Positions 16,088 through 26,212 of a DNA stretch of 64,000 bases are shown here, piece after piece. The stretch is taken from contig NZ_QVRA01000010.1 in the NCBI RefSeq assembly GCF_003591655.1, positions 1-64,000 on the forward strand, read 5' to 3'. Under the pieces are notes generated by a model. The model was given only the letters and a program-made list of their open reading frames with translations, did not search any database and was not told the origin of the DNA. The DNA is from Sphingobium terrigena (GTDB taxonomy: Bacteria > Pseudomonadota > Alphaproteobacteria > Sphingomonadales > Sphingomonadaceae). Position 1 is the stretch's first letter. The number at the start of each line of letters is the position of its first letter. Made by a program: the position numbers and the translations under genes.

Positions 16088-18044
16088 TTACGCCGGATTA
16101 TGGGCTTTGAGAAATGCGTCCATCTGTTCCAGAAATTCCACCCGATCCGCCTCGCGGGAAAAATGATGATCGGCCAGCGGTTGTTCGACATAGATATAGT
16201 CGCGCCCCTGTACCTTGCCGGCGGCCTTTAACTTTTCCGCCATCTCGCGTGATTGGCTGACCTGAACGCGACGGTCCTTCTTGCCGTGCATCAGCAGGAT
16301 CGGCGTCTCAAATTGCGCGGCGAAATGGACCGGGGAAACGGCCACGAAATCGGGCGCCTGTTCCTTCAGCCAGGCCTTGCGCGTGCCATGGTAGAGGAAG
16401 CGACTGTCATAGCGCATCATCGCCGCCAGGTCCGATACACCAGCATAGGAGATAGCGCAGCGATATTTCGCCGGGTCACGCTGGGCCGCGCGCATTGCTG
16501 CATAGCCGCCATAGGAAGCGCCCACGATGCAGACGCGTTTCGGGTCGGCAATGCCTTGTTTGACGGCCCAGTCGACCGCATCATTCAGGTCGTCCTGCAT
16601 GGCAAGGCCCCATTGCCCTTCCCCCTTCCGCAAAGGCGGTGCCATAGCCCGACGAGCCGCGATAATTAGGCTGCAGCACGGCATAGCCGCGCCAGGCCAG
16701 GAATTGTACCCACCAGTCCCAATCTTCGCTGTCGCGGGCGAAGGGGCCGCCATGGGGCATCAGGATGAGTGGCAAATCCTTTACTGCCGATCCGACCGGG
16801 AGGGTCAGGACGGCAGCGATCTCCAGCCCATCGCGCGCCTTGTAGCGAATGGTCTTGACCGGGCCGAGGCGCGCCTTGGTCGCAAAACGGTCGCTGACCT
16901 TGGATAACAGGCTCATCACACCGGCATTAATGTCGTAATAATAATAGGCACCTGGCTGATCAGGCGCGCCGACATGGACGATCATCTTCTGTCGGTCGCG
17001 GCTGAGCGATAGGATACGCGCGCGCTGATTGGGGACGGCCTTGTCCAGGTCTGCCTGAATCTGGGCCAGCGTTGCGTCGAACCAATGGACCGATGGCGCG
17101 TCGGCGGTATAGCTGACGCCTGCCAGCGCCATGCCGCTGCTGTCGGCGGATATGGATCCTAAATCGAAGCCGGGAACGGAAAAAATCTTCTTTCCTAGTT
17201 CCAGCGTGGTCAGGTCCAGTTCATAGAGGGCGTCCGTGCCGTCCCGATCGTCGTCTGCAATCGCCTTGGTCGGATCGGCGGTAAAAAGCACCGGCGAGAT
17301 AAGCGATTCGTCGCGACGGCGATTGGCGCGATCAATCGTGCGGAAAGAGGCTTTCGCGTCCGGGCGATAGAGCAGCGTCGCTGTCCGATTGGCATCATTA
17401 TAGCCCACGCCCATCCGAACAGTGCCGGTCGCGTCGGTAAACCAACTCCCGACATGGGGCTTTGGTGCGATGACGCTGCGCATCCGTCCAGTGCTGACGT
17501 CGATTTCATCGACCCTGGGCCAGAAGCCGGGTTCGCCATAATATATCGAGGTTTGATAAGAGAGCATGATGCGCGGCGTGCCGTCGCGGGCAATCCAGAT
17601 GACATCATCGGCATTTTGCGCGGCGAGATTTTTCGCCAGCAGATTTATTTTGCTGCCGTCGCGTTTAATGCTGGCGACGCGGCTGATATACCAAGGCATC
17701 CCCTGCACGTTGGTTTCGGTGCCCATCCCTGCAATCAACCAGTCGTCATTGACCCATTGCCACCAGTTGAGGTCGTTTTCGCCCAGTCCTATCGAACGCA
17801 GGCCGTCACCCCCCTCAAATATGTCCGCGATGACGAGTCGCTGTACTCCGTTGATCGCCACGCGGCTGGCGACATGCAGGCCATTGGGCGACAGGGCGGG
17901 CGCATCCATCAGCGGCAGGGCGGCGAAGTCCTTTAACGTATAGGCGGGTTGAGCAGGCGGGGCCGGTGCAACGGTGGCATTGGTTTGCGCCAGCGCGGCG
18001 AAAGGCAGGGCGCTGCCGACAAACCATGCAAAAAGTGCCTTCAT
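16088..18044 (-). pseudogene. S9 family peptidase, frameshifted
   Basis: Together the two frames encode a prolyl-oligopeptidase-like serine peptidase of about 650 residues. The first frame has a signal peptide (start at 18044), a beta-propeller-like region and the approach to the hydrolase domain (LILMPHGGPFARD, NYRGSSGYGTAFAEG). It then goes out of frame at a run of five C (16621-16625; G on the coding strand). The second frame resumes at KGEGQWGLAMQDDLNDAVDW and carries the catalytic serine (GASYGGYAAM), aspartate (MHGKKDRRV) and histidine (ADHHFS). Removing one G restores AEGEGQWG, the usual family sequence. Everything else is intact, so this is a very recent mutation or a homopolymer sequencing error. 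Confidence 0.85.
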
Positions 18045-18056
18045 TCCTATCCCCCC

Positions 18057-18097
18057 AAAAAACGATCAACCCCACCCTGAGAAATAGGGCGGGGTTG
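18057..18097 (-). terminator. Rho-independent terminator after hppA
   Basis: On the minus strand, an 11-bp stem (AACCCCGCCCT with AGGGTGGGGTT, one mismatch) is followed after a few bases by six T. It lies about 50 bases past the hppA stop. Confidence 0.75.
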
Positions 18098-18144
18098 GCG
18101 CTTCGTCACGATATTTTTGTTATCGTTTCAATCCGTTGTGGAGC

Positions 18145-20271
18145 CTACACCCCCCCATGCGCCAGCGCCGCCAGCAGCAGCAGCGCGACGATGTTGGTGA
18201 TCTTGATCATCGGGTTGACCGCTGGCCCGGCGGTGTCCTTGTAGGGATCACCCACCGTGTCGCCGGTGACGGCGGCCTTATGGGCTTCGCTGCCCTTGCC
18301 GCCATGGTTGCCATCCTCGATATATTTCTTCGCATTGTCCCATGCGCCGCCGCCACTGGTCATGGAGATGGCGACGAACAGGCCCGATACGATGACGCCC
18401 AGCAGCAGCGCGCCAAGGGCGGCAAAGCCGTTGGAGACGCCCGCGACGGCGGCGATGACGAAATAGACGATGATGGGTGCCAGGACGGGCAGGAGCGAGG
18501 GGATGATCATTTCCTTGATCGCCGCCTTCGTCACCAGATCGACCGTGCGGGCATAGTCGGGCTTGCTGGTGCCGTCCATAATGCCCTTATTTTCCGCAAA
18601 TTGCGCGCGGACGTCTTTTACCACGTCACCAGCTGCACGGCCCACGGCGGTCATGCCCATCGCCCCGAACAGATAGGGGAGCAGTGCGCCCAGCAGCAGC
18701 CCGACGATGACATAGGGGTTGGAGAGGCTGAAATCGACCGGGGCGGTGAGGCCCAGCGCCGAATTGTAGAATTTCAGATCCTCCGTATAGGCGCCGAACA
18801 GCACCAGCGCGGCAAGGCCCGCAGAGCCGATGGCATAGCCCTTCGTCACCGCCTTGGTCGTGTTGCCGACCGCGTCCAGTGCATCGGTCTTGACCCGGAC
18901 GCTGTCATCGAGATGCGCCATTTCGGCGATCCCGCCCGCATTGTCGGTGACAGGGCCATAGGCGTCGAGCGCCACGACCATCCCGGCCAGCGCCAGCATG
19001 GCGGTGGCGGCAAAGGCGATGCCGATGAGGCCCGCCAGCTGGTGCGCGACGATGATGCCCGCGACGATCACCAGCGTGGGCAAAGCGGTCGATTCCAGGC
19101 TGACGGCCAGCCCCTGAATGACGTTGGTGCCGTGGCCGGTTTCGGATGCCTTGGCGATGGAGCGGACCGGGCGGTAATTGGTGCCGGTATAATATTCGGT
19201 GATGACCACGAGCAGCCCGGTGACGGCCAGCCCGACCATCATCGACCAGAACAGGTCTATGCCGGTATAACCGCCGACCCCGTCCAGATCCGCGCCGAAC
19301 ACGGCGTGCATATCGCCCAGCGTGCGCCAGGTGACATAATAGATAGCGGGGATGGAGAGGATCGCGGTGACCCAGAAGCCCTTGTAGAGCGCGCCCATGA
19401 TCGACTGGCTGGCCCCCAGTCGGACGAAATAGGTGCCGATGATGGAGGTGATGATGCACACGCCGCCCACGATCAGGGGGAGCGACATCAGGTTCATCTT
19501 GAAGGCGTTGTCGACGCCCGCGACCAGCAGCGCGATCAGCACCATGGTCGCGCCGACGGTGACGACATAGGTTTCGAACAGGTCGGCGGCCATGCCCGCG
19601 CAGTCGCCGACATTGTCGCCGACATTGTCCGCGATGACGGCGGGGTTGCGTGGGTCATCCTCCGGTATCCCGGCCTCGACCTTGCCAACCAGATCCGCGC
19701 CGACGTCTGCGGCCTTGGTAAAGATGCCGCCGCCAAGGCGCGCGAAGATGGAGATGAGCGATGCGCCGAACGCCAGCGCGACGAGGCTGTCGATGACGAG
19801 GCGGTCGTCAGGCGCATGGCCTGCCGGGCCGGTCAGATACCAGAAGAACAGGCTGATCGCGAGCAGGGCCAGGCCCGCCACGAGCATCCCGGTGATCGCC
19901 CCCGCCCGGAAAGCGACCGTCAGCCCGCTTTGCAGCGTGCCGCGACAGGCTTCGGCGGTACGGACATTGGCGCGCACCGAAATATTCATGCCGATGAACC
20001 CCGCCGCGCCCGACAGGATCGCGCCGATCAGAAAGCCGACCGCCGAGGTCAGCCCCAGAAAATAGAATACCAGCAGCGCGACGACCGCGCCGACAATGGC
20101 GATGGTGGTATATTGGCGGCCGAGATAGGCCTTCGCCCCTTCCTGAATGGCGTCCGCGATGGATTGCATGGTGGCGTTGCCCGCAGGGGCGCTTAGCACC
20201 TGGCGGCTGGTGAACAGGCCGTAGAGCACGGCCAGCAGGCCGCACCCTATGGCGATGGTGACGATTGGCAT
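18145..20271 (-). CDS. hppA: K+-independent H+-translocating pyrophosphatase
   Basis: A 708-residue, highly hydrophobic membrane proton pump driven by pyrophosphate hydrolysis. I chose [20 protein letters not shown] (20271); the upstream extension is not family-like. The pyrophosphate-binding motif [11 protein letters not shown] (about residues 180-200) and the acidic loop [21 protein letters not shown] are present. [18 protein letters not shown] has Lys at the position that separates K+-independent enzymes (Lys) from K+-dependent ones (Ala). It acts in the inner membrane, saving energy from biosynthetic PPi. It follows nusB-thiL in a conserved sphingomonad order. Confidence 0.96.
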   Translation of the reverse strand: MPIVTIAIGCGLLAVLYGLFTSRQVLSAPAGNATMQSIADAIQEGAKAYLGRQYTTIAIVGAVVALLVFYFLGLTSAVGFLIGAILSGAAGFIGMNISVRANVRTAEACRGTLQSGLTVAFRAGAITGMLVAGLALLAISLFFWYLTGPAGHAPDDRLVIDSLVALAFGASLISIFARLGGGIFTKAADVGADLVGKVEAGIPEDDPRNPAVIADNVGDNVGDCAGMAADLFETYVVTVGATMVLIALLVAGVDNAFKMNLMSLPLIVGGVCIITSIIGTYFVRLGASQSIMGALYKGFWVTAILSIPAIYYVTWRTLGDMHAVFGADLDGVGGYTGIDLFWSMMVGLAVTGLLVVITEYYTGTNYRPVRSIAKASETGHGTNVIQGLAVSLESTALPTLVIVAGIIVAHQLAGLIGIAFAATAMLALAGMVVALDAYGPVTDNAGGIAEMAHLDDSVRVKTDALDAVGNTTKAVTKGYAIGSAGLAALVLFGAYTEDLKFYNSALGLTAPVDFSLSNPYVIVGLLLGALLPYLFGAMGMTAVGRAAGDVVKDVRAQFAENKGIMDGTSKPDYARTVDLVTKAAIKEMIIPSLLPVLAPIIVYFVIAAVAGVSNGFAALGALLLGVIVSGLFVAISMTSGGGAWDNAKKYIEDGNHGGKGSEAHKAAVTGDTVGDPYKDTAGPAVNPMIKITNIVALLLLAALAHGGV

Positions 20272-20489
20272 AGATGTTCCTCTCCCCCAATTATGACTTT
20301 CATCGGCCGCTCCGCAGGGAATGACGGGCGGACGAAGGGCGCATCGGCGGGCGGCCGGACGGGTGGGGTCCGGCATCTGGCACCGCGTCAATCAGCATCA
20401 GGTACACGCACATAAGCGGTCCAACCGGGCTGAGAATAGGGTGAGAGGAAGCTACAGGCCCGACAGCGCGCGTCAAGCGAGTTGGGGGA

Positions 20490-21404
20490 CTATCCGTGTT
20501 CCCAGCCAAGTATGGCCGGTAATGGCACGGTTGCGCCGTCGATCATCAGGGTAAGGCCCGCGCCGGTGGCGACATGGCCGATGCGGATGGCGCGCACCGG
20601 GGGCGTGGTGCCGCGCGGCAGGGTGAAGAGCAGTTCATAGTCATCGCCCGCTTGGGCCGCGGCGATCTGGACGGCGGTGCTGGCCCCGCGCACGCTTTCG
20701 AGCGCTGGGGACAGCGGAATATGGTCGATGGTGATGGCGACGCTGCTGGCCTGCGCCATACGCTGCGCGTCGATCAGCAACCCGTCCGACAGGTCCATCA
20801 TTGCGGTCGCAAGGGGGGCGATCAGCGCGCCTTCGGACAGGCGGGGCCGGGGGCGGCGATAGGCGTCGACCAGCGGGCCGGCCGCGGCGGGATCGGCGCG
20901 GGCGAGGGAGAGGCCGATGCCCGCGTCCCCCACCGGGCCGGTGACGTAGAGCGTGTCGCCGGGCTGTGCGCCGCTACGTGCGGGGATGGGACCGCTCGCC
21001 TCGCCGATCGCGGTCAGGCTGTAGCTGCGCGGGGCACCGTCGGGCATCTTCACCGTATCGCCGCCCAGCAATGGCAGGCCGTGCCGGTCAAGCGCTTGGC
21101 CCAGCCCGGCGAGAAAGGCGGCGTCCCACGCTTCATCACCCGACAGCGCATAGTTGAGCAGGCAGCCGACCGGCCGCGCGCCCTTGGCCGCGAGGTCGGA
21201 CAGGTTCACGGCGGCGAGTTTCCAGCCAATGTCGGCGGGCGGATCGGAGGGAAGATAATGGACCCCGTCGACCATCGTGTCGCTGGTGAGGATCAGGCGG
21301 GTGCCGCCGACGGGCAGCACCGCGACATCATCCATCAACCCCTGCGCGGCAGGGTGGTTGGCCAGCAGGCGCAGCAGGGTGAGGAAGCGGGATTCGGCGG
21401 ACAT
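20490..21404 (-). CDS. thiL: Thiamine-monophosphate kinase
   Basis: A 304-residue ATP-dependent kinase making thiamine pyrophosphate from thiamine monophosphate. Features of the PurM-like fold are present: DVAVLPVGGTRLILTSDTMVDGVHY with metal-binding aspartates, GWKLAAVNLSDLAAKGARPV, LLGGDTVKMPDG, MMDLSDGLLIDAQRMA and AGDDYELLFTLP. The gene is downstream of nusB, separated by a repeat unit at 21417-21513. Confidence 0.96.
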   Translation of the reverse strand: MSAESRFLTLLRLLANHPAAQGLMDDVAVLPVGGTRLILTSDTMVDGVHYLPSDPPADIGWKLAAVNLSDLAAKGARPVGCLLNYALSGDEAWDAAFLAGLGQALDRHGLPLLGGDTVKMPDGAPRSYSLTAIGEASGPIPARSGAQPGDTLYVTGPVGDAGIGLSLARADPAAAGPLVDAYRRPRPRLSEGALIAPLATAMMDLSDGLLIDAQRMAQASSVAITIDHIPLSPALESVRGASTAVQIAAAQAGDDYELLFTLPRGTTPPVRAIRIGHVATGAGLTLMIDGATVPLPAILGWEHG

Positions 21405-21416
21405 GGCTATACCCTA

Positions 21417-21513
21417 CCGTTCGGGCTGAGCGAAGTCGAAGCCCTACATCGAGCGCAGCGAGATGCCTTCGCTTTGCTCAGGCGTGCCCTTCGACTTCGC
21501 TCAGGGCGAACGG
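21417..21513. repeat. Sphingomonad intergenic repeat, copy 1
   Basis: A 97-base element between nusB and thiL. Its ends are inverted repeats of about 28 bases (CCGTTCGGGCTGAGCGAAGT.. and its near-complement at 21486-21513). It can fold into a long hairpin. Two more copies of the same ends are at 21979-22075 and 35889-35986. Confidence 0.85.
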
Positions 21514-21517
21514 AGCT

Positions 21518-21964
21518 TTATTTCCGCGCGTCCTTGGCCACCGCGTCGAGCAACCCGTTGACGAAGCCGGATTCGCGCTTGTCGTAGAATGCGTGGGCGA
21601 CGTCGACATATTCGCTGATGATCGTCGCGGTCGCGATGTCGGCGCGGGCGAGCAGTTCATAGGCGCCTGCGCGCAATATCTGGCGCATCGGCTTGTCGAG
21701 CCGGTCGAGACTCCAGCCGCTCGACAGGCGGGCGACGATCAGCGCGTCGATCTCGTCGCGGCGCTTGTCCACGCCCGACACGACGTCATCGAAAAAGGGC
21801 TGCTCCGCCGGGGCGTAGGTCACATCCTCGATCGTCGCGCCGAGGCGATGGGCATGGAATTCGTGCAGCAGGATATGGACGGGGGTTCCCTCCATTTCGA
21901 GCTGGTACAGCGCCTGGACCGCAGCAAGGCGTGCGGCAGAGCGGGATTTGGAGCGTGCGTTCAT
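21518..21964 (-). CDS. nusB: Transcription antitermination factor NusB
   Basis: A 148-residue all-helical RNA-binding protein. The N-terminus is the family pattern (RSAARLAAVQALYQLEM), and the C-terminal part has RQILRAGAYELLARADIATATIISEYVDVAHAFYDK and GFVNGLLDAVAK. NusB with NusE binds boxA in rRNA leaders to prevent termination. Repeat elements lie on both sides (21417-21513 and 21979-22075). Confidence 0.96.
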   Translation of the reverse strand: MNARSKSRSAARLAAVQALYQLEMEGTPVHILLHEFHAHRLGATIEDVTYAPAEQPFFDDVVSGVDKRRDEIDALIVARLSSGWSLDRLDKPMRQILRAGAYELLARADIATATIISEYVDVAHAFYDKRESGFVNGLLDAVAKDARK

Positions 21965-21978
21965 AATGTCTTCCTTAG

Positions 21979-22075
21979 CCGTTCGGGCTGAGCTTGTCGA
22001 AGCCCTCTGCTGAGCGAAGCGAAGCGGCTTCGCCTTCGGCTCTGCCCAGCCCTTCGACTTCGCTCAGGGCGAACG
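21979..22075. repeat. Sphingomonad intergenic repeat, copy 2
   Basis: A 97-base element between hisD and nusB with the same GTTCGGGCTGAGC..GTCGAAGCCC end and a complementary end (CCCTTCGACTTCGCTCAGGG). The left arm differs (GAGCTTGTCGAAG rather than GAGCGAAGTCGAAG), so it is a diverged copy. Confidence 0.85.
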
Positions 22076-22079
22076 AAAT

Positions 22080-23369
22080 TTATGTTAAACGGAGAGATAC
22101 TGAAGCAGCGTGCGCAGGGAGCCCTTCGGCTTCCGCGAGCGCCACCGCCGCCGGGCCGATCGCGCGGATCGCGGCATCGTCGAGGCTGAGGAAGCTGGTG
22201 CGCTTCATGAAGTCGAGCACCGACAGGCCCGACGAGAAGCGCGCGCGGCGGCCGGTGGGCAGGACGTGGTTGGGACCGGCGACATAATCGCCGACCGCCT
22301 CGGGGGTCATCCGGCCCAGGAATACCGACCCTGCGTGGCGCACCTTGGCGAACAGCGCGTCGGGATCATCAACGGCCAGTTCGAGATGCTCGGCGGCCAG
22401 GCGATTGACCAGCGGCATCGCCTCGTCAAAATCGCGCACGACGATGATCGCGCCATTGGCGGTCCAGCTGGCGCGGGCGACCTTTTCCGTGGCGAGCTGG
22501 CCAAGCCGACCCTCCACCGCACGTTCGACCGCATCGGCAAAGGCCGCGTCATCGGTGAACAGGATCGACTGGCTGGTCGGGTCATGTTCCGACTGGCTGA
22601 GTAGGTCCGCGGCGATCCAGTCCGGGTCGTTCTTAGCGTCGGCGACGACGACGATTTCGGATGGGCCAGCGACCATGTCGATACCGACCACGCCGTAAAG
22701 CTGGCGTTTGGCTTCGGCGACCCAGGCGTTGCCGGGACCGGTGATGACGTCCACCGGGGCGATCCGGTCGGTGCCATAGGCGAGCGCGGCAACGGCCTGC
22801 GCCCCGCCGACGCGCCAGATTTCCTCGATCCCCGCAATCTGCGCGGCGGCCAGCACCAGCGGGTTGATCTCCCCACCCGGCGTTGGCGTGACCATCGCGA
22901 TGCGCTGCACGCCCGCGACCTTGGCGGGGATGACGTTCATCAGCAGCGAGCTGGGATAGGCGGCGCGACCGCCCGGCACATAGAGGCCTGCTGCATCCAC
23001 CGCGCTCCAGCGCGCGCCCAGACGCACGCCCGCGCTGTCCACGCCGTCGCTGTCCACGGGCTTCTGCTTTTCATGATAGGCGGTGATCCGCGCAGCCGCG
23101 AGTTCCAGCGCGTCGCGCAGCGGGGTCGAAAGGGCGTCCAGCGCGGCGCGGGTTTCCGCTGGCGTCACCGCCCAGCCGGTGACGTTCAGGTCATGCTGGT
23201 CGAAGCGCTGCGTATAGTCCGCCAGCGCTGCGTCGCCGCCAGCGCGCACGGCTTTCAGGATCGCGGTGACGTCGCGCGAGACATCTTCGTCCGCTTCACG
23301 GCGCGCATCGACCAGCGTGGTGAAGGCGGCAGCGAAATCGGGGGAGGTGGTGGTGAGGCGCTGGCTCAT
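22080..23369 (-). CDS. hisD: Histidinol dehydrogenase
   Basis: A 429-residue enzyme oxidising histidinol to histidine with two NAD+. I chose MSQRLTTTSPDFAAAF at 23369; the upstream in-frame extension reads through a repeat and is not family-like. Signature blocks: GLYVPGGRAAYPSSLLMNVIPAKVAGV, AGIEEIWRVGGAQAVAALAYGT, DVITGPGNAWVAEAKR, ADLLSQSEHDP (zinc/substrate site) and AGSVFLG. It is downstream of hisG. Confidence 0.97.
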   Translation of the reverse strand: MSQRLTTTSPDFAAAFTTLVDARREADEDVSRDVTAILKAVRAGGDAALADYTQRFDQHDLNVTGWAVTPAETRAALDALSTPLRDALELAAARITAYHEKQKPVDSDGVDSAGVRLGARWSAVDAAGLYVPGGRAAYPSSLLMNVIPAKVAGVQRIAMVTPTPGGEINPLVLAAAQIAGIEEIWRVGGAQAVAALAYGTDRIAPVDVITGPGNAWVAEAKRQLYGVVGIDMVAGPSEIVVVADAKNDPDWIAADLLSQSEHDPTSQSILFTDDAAFADAVERAVEGRLGQLATEKVARASWTANGAIIVVRDFDEAMPLVNRLAAEHLELAVDDPDALFAKVRHAGSVFLGRMTPEAVGDYVAGPNHVLPTGRRARFSSGLSVLDFMKRTSFLSLDDAAIRAIGPAAVALAEAEGLPAHAASVSLRLT

Positions 23370-23400
23370 GGGCGTGGTCCTGGCGCCAAAAAGCTGCGTG

Positions 23401-23460
23401 CTCCCGCGCAGGCGGGAGCCCAGTCGAGAGGCCAGAACTGAACTCCAGCCTGCGCGGGAG
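23401..23460. repeat. Short palindromic repeat upstream of hisD
   Basis: Hairpin CTCCCGC-gcag-GCGGGAG (23401-23418), followed at 23448-23460 by GCCTGCGCGGGAG, the reverse complement of its first 13 bases. This is the REP-like family also seen at 38469-38563. Confidence 0.7.
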
Positions 23461-23474
23461 TAGGTGAGTGCCAA

Positions 23475-24137
23475 TCAAGCCGCATCCCGCACCCCCACGG
23501 CCTTGCGAAACGCCTCCACCATCGGCGCGAGTTCGGCCGAGCGCATCTTGAACGCGGCGCGGTTGACGATCAGGCGGGCGCTGATTGGCATGATGATGTC
23601 GGTTTCAACCAGGCCATTGGCCTTGAGCGTTGCGCCCGACGACACCAGATCGACGATGCGGCGCGACAGGCCGAGCGACGGGGCCAGCTCCATCGCGCCG
23701 TTCAGTTTGACGCACTCCGCCTGAAGCCCACGCGCTTCATAATATTTGCGCGTGAGGTGGGGATATTTGGTGGCGACGCGGACATGGCTGATCGCGGCTT
23801 CATCTTCGTCGGCCAGGTCGGCTGGTTGCGCGACCGACAGGCGGCAATGGCCGATGTCGAGGTCCACGGGCGCGTAGAGTTCGGAATAGTCGAATTCCTC
23901 GACCACGTCGGAGCCGACAATGCCGATCTGGGCCGCGCCATGGGCGACGAAGGTGGCGACGTCGAACGCGCGCACGCGGATGATCGACACGTCGGGGCGA
24001 TTTGTCGCGAAGCGCAGCGCGCGGCTTTTCTTGTCATGAAACTCCGCCTCCGGCTCGATACCGGCTTTTGCGAGCAAAGGCAGCGCTTCATCGAGGATGC
24101 GGCCCTTGGGAATGGCGAAGGTGAGGGTGCGAGTCAT
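23475..24137 (-). CDS. hisG: ATP phosphoribosyltransferase, short form
   Basis: A 220-residue catalytic subunit of the first step of histidine synthesis (ATP + PRPP to phosphoribosyl-ATP). [21 protein letters not shown] starts the family, and [10 protein letters not shown] and the PRPP loop [27 protein letters not shown] are present. It lacks the C-terminal regulatory domain of the long form. HisGS enzymes need the regulatory partner HisZ, which is not in this window. Confidence 0.96.
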   Translation of the reverse strand: MTRTLTFAIPKGRILDEALPLLAKAGIEPEAEFHDKKSRALRFATNRPDVSIIRVRAFDVATFVAHGAAQIGIVGSDVVEEFDYSELYAPVDLDIGHCRLSVAQPADLADEDEAAISHVRVATKYPHLTRKYYEARGLQAECVKLNGAMELAPSLGLSRRIVDLVSSGATLKANGLVETDIIMPISARLIVNRAAFKMRSAELAPMVEAFRKAVGVRDAA

Positions 24138-24194
24138 GACGCGCGGGCCTTAGCGGGGCCGGGGGGGGAGGGCAAGGATTTGGGCTTCTTCTTA

Positions 24195-24302
24195 TCCCCT
24201 CCCCTCCAGGGGAGTGGACCAAGGGGTGGGGGCGAGCCGTAATCGCCAACGCTGGATTTTACTGCAAGCCCCCACCCCAACCCCTCCCCTGAAGGGGAGG
24301 GG
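24195..24302. repeat. CCCCTCCCCT-type intergenic repeat
   Basis: A 108-base element between hisG and the small gene at 24312, built of inverted blocks: CCCCTCCCCTCCAGGGGAG, CAAGGGGTGGGGGC and, at the other end, GCCCCCACCCCAACCCCTCCCCTGAAGGGGAGGGG. Similar blocks occur at 34238-34369 and 38415-38435. Confidence 0.7.
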
Positions 24303-24311
24303 CTTATAGCG

Positions 24312-24581
24312 TCATGACCTGCCGATAGCTTGGATAGCAAATGCTTCCGTCAGTGATTCCAAAGGGTCATCATCATGCAGCCAGTATGATTTGATCCCAG
24401 TATTCGTATCGAAATGATAAATATGACAGCTATCGTATCGGCTATAATCTACACGCCGAAGCTTCACGGTTTCGCCCTCTTGAAATGGGATTTGAGTTGG
24501 TGGTGCGGAAACAGCCCGAAGCACCCTATAGAATGCGCCTGGTTCCATAACTGCCTCTCGGCCATCCCAATCATTCAACAT
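24312..24581 (-). CDS. Small protein of unknown function coupled to mnmA
   Basis: An 89-residue soluble protein, not recognised. It is rich in Tyr, Asp and His and looks beta-strand-rich (FYRVLRAVSA, GETVKLRRVDYSRYDSCHIYHF, SYWLHDDDP), like a small SH3/OB-type or immunity-like domain. Its ATG overlaps the last base of the mnmA stop (TGATG), so it is probably translated from the mnmA message. Composition is less GC-rich than mnmA. It could be a recently acquired passenger; function unknown. Confidence 0.65.
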   Translation of the reverse strand: MLNDWDGREAVMEPGAFYRVLRAVSAPPTQIPFQEGETVKLRRVDYSRYDSCHIYHFDTNTGIKSYWLHDDDPLESLTEAFAIQAIGRS

Positions 24582-25702
24582 CAGGCGACTTCCACCATCG
24601 CGCTCTGCGCGCTGGCGATCCAGCCGCCACCCAGCACATGGTCGCCATCATAGAGCACCGCCGCCTGCCCCGGCGCGACGCCATATTCGGGGGTGTCGAA
24701 CAGCAATTGCCCGTTCACCAGCCGCGCGGGCACCGGCTTTGCCATCGATCGCACTTTCGCGGTCAGCGGCCCGGCAAAGTCGCGGCCCAGCCAGTTGATG
24801 TCGGTGAGGGTCGCGCCCGATACCGCCAGCGCCGCCTTTGGCCCTACGATCACGCGCTTGGCCGGCGCATCCAGGCGGATGACATAGAGCGGGTCGGGCT
24901 GGCCGCCAATTTCCAGCCCCTTGCGCTGGCCGACGGTGAAATGGATCATCCCCTTGTGCCGGCCCAGCACCCGGCCATCGATATGGACGATGTCACCGCC
25001 TGCATCCGCGTCGGGGCGGAGTTTGCGCACGATCTTGGCATAATCACCGTCGGGAACGAAACAGATGTCCTGGCTGTCGGGCTTCAAGGCTACGGCCAGC
25101 CCCAGTTCGGCGGCGATTTCGCGCACCATCGGTTTCGGTAACCCGCCCAACGGAAAGCGAAGATAATCAAGCTGCGCCTGCGTTGTGGCGAACAGGAAAT
25201 AGCTCTGGTCGCGCGCGGGGTCAGCGGCGCGGTGTAACTCTGCGCCCTGCGGCCCTTCGACCCGGCGGACATAATGGCCGGTGGCGAGGCAATCGGCGCC
25301 CAGATCGCGCGCGATCTGGAACAGGTCGGTGAATTTCACCCCCATATTGCATTTGACGCAGGGGATAGGGGTGCGTCCGGCCATATATTCATCAGCAAAG
25401 TCGGCGATCACCGACTCGCGGAAGCGGCTTTCATAGTCGAAAACATAATGGGCGATGCCGATGCGGTCGGCGACGGCGCGCGCGTCGCGTATGTCCTGCC
25501 CCGCGCAACAGCTGCCGGTGCGGCCTACTGCCGCGCCATGATCATAAAGCTGGAGCGTGACGCCGATCACTTCCGCGCCGGTTTTGGCGGCAAGCGCGGC
25601 GACGACGGAAGAATCGACCCCGCCGGACATGGCAACGACAATGCGCCGCGCGTCGAGCGGATCTGCCAACTGGAATTGGGGCAATTGGAACTCAGGCTGC
25701 AT
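24581..25702 (-). CDS. mnmA: tRNA-specific 2-thiouridylase MnmA
   Basis: A 373-residue enzyme that thiolates U34 of Lys, Glu and Gln tRNAs. The PP-loop is [19 protein letters not shown] (about residues 21-39). The catalytic cysteine pair is C-V-K-C ([14 protein letters not shown]) and C in [13 protein letters not shown]. The RNA-binding C-terminal domain ends in [12 protein letters not shown]. It uses sulfur relayed from IscS. The downstream small gene overlaps its stop. Confidence 0.97.
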   Translation of the reverse strand: MQPEFQLPQFQLADPLDARRIVVAMSGGVDSSVVAALAAKTGAEVIGVTLQLYDHGAAVGRTGSCCAGQDIRDARAVADRIGIAHYVFDYESRFRESVIADFADEYMAGRTPIPCVKCNMGVKFTDLFQIARDLGADCLATGHYVRRVEGPQGAELHRAADPARDQSYFLFATTQAQLDYLRFPLGGLPKPMVREIAAELGLAVALKPDSQDICFVPDGDYAKIVRKLRPDADAGGDIVHIDGRVLGRHKGMIHFTVGQRKGLEIGGQPDPLYVIRLDAPAKRVIVGPKAALAVSGATLTDINWLGRDFAGPLTAKVRSMAKPVPARLVNGQLLFDTPEYGVAPGQAAVLYDGDHVLGGGWIASAQSAMVEVA

Positions 25703-25809
25703 GGCTGTGCCTATAGGGATGATGGGCGTCGGGTGCCAGTGTTTCAGCTTTGCGACGAAGCGAGCGCCTATTTACCGACCCTTATCCATTGCCGCGTAGA
25801 AGCAGCGTC

Positions 25810-26106
25810 ATGGATTTGAGTTTTCTTCGGACAGGCGGGCTGAACCCCGCCAACGCCAGACCCCTAGGCCGCGCACGCGTGCCGGTCTGGCCGTTCCTGC
25901 GGGCTGCCTGTGCAGCGCAGCAGGCGGCCAGCCCGACCGCCCAGGCGGTTGCGGGCGTCCTGCGGGGGCAGGATGGAACGGAGGACTGGATCCAGGAACT
26001 GGCGGGCATTTTCGCGCCACGTTCCGGCGGCATGATCGAAGCCGTTCGGCTCGCAGGAAGCTTTAATCCGCTGATCGCGAACCGTCTAGCTGTGGGGAAA
26101 GGATGA
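25810..26106 (+). CDS. Possible small hypothetical protein
   Basis: A 98-residue frame starting MDLSFLRTGGLNPANARPLG. Composition is plausible (basic start, an Ala/Gln-rich helix, then WIQELAGIFAPRSGGMIEAV), with no recognised domain or clear RBS. A minus-strand frame covers the same stretch but looks less protein-like. It lies upstream of the sciP gene in the same direction. It may be a real small gene or chance. Confidence 0.4.
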   Translation: MDLSFLRTGGLNPANARPLGRARVPVWPFLRAACAAQQAASPTAQAVAGVLRGQDGTEDWIQELAGIFAPRSGGMIEAVRLAGSFNPLIANRLAVGKG

Positions 26107-26212
26107 TGAAGGTGGCGTTTACCTTGGCGCTTTAGCCGTTCTTCAGGGCTGAACATATATCAAGGTTTCGCTGCTGGATTTGACAACGCCAGCGCCGCTT
26201 TTGAGGGTAGTA

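Noticed and set aside
18136..20196. Long plus-strand frame (about 686 codons) across hppA
   Set aside because: It is antisense to a clear H+-pyrophosphatase. Its Asp/Gly/Arg/His-rich composition is typical of the complement of a GC-rich gene.
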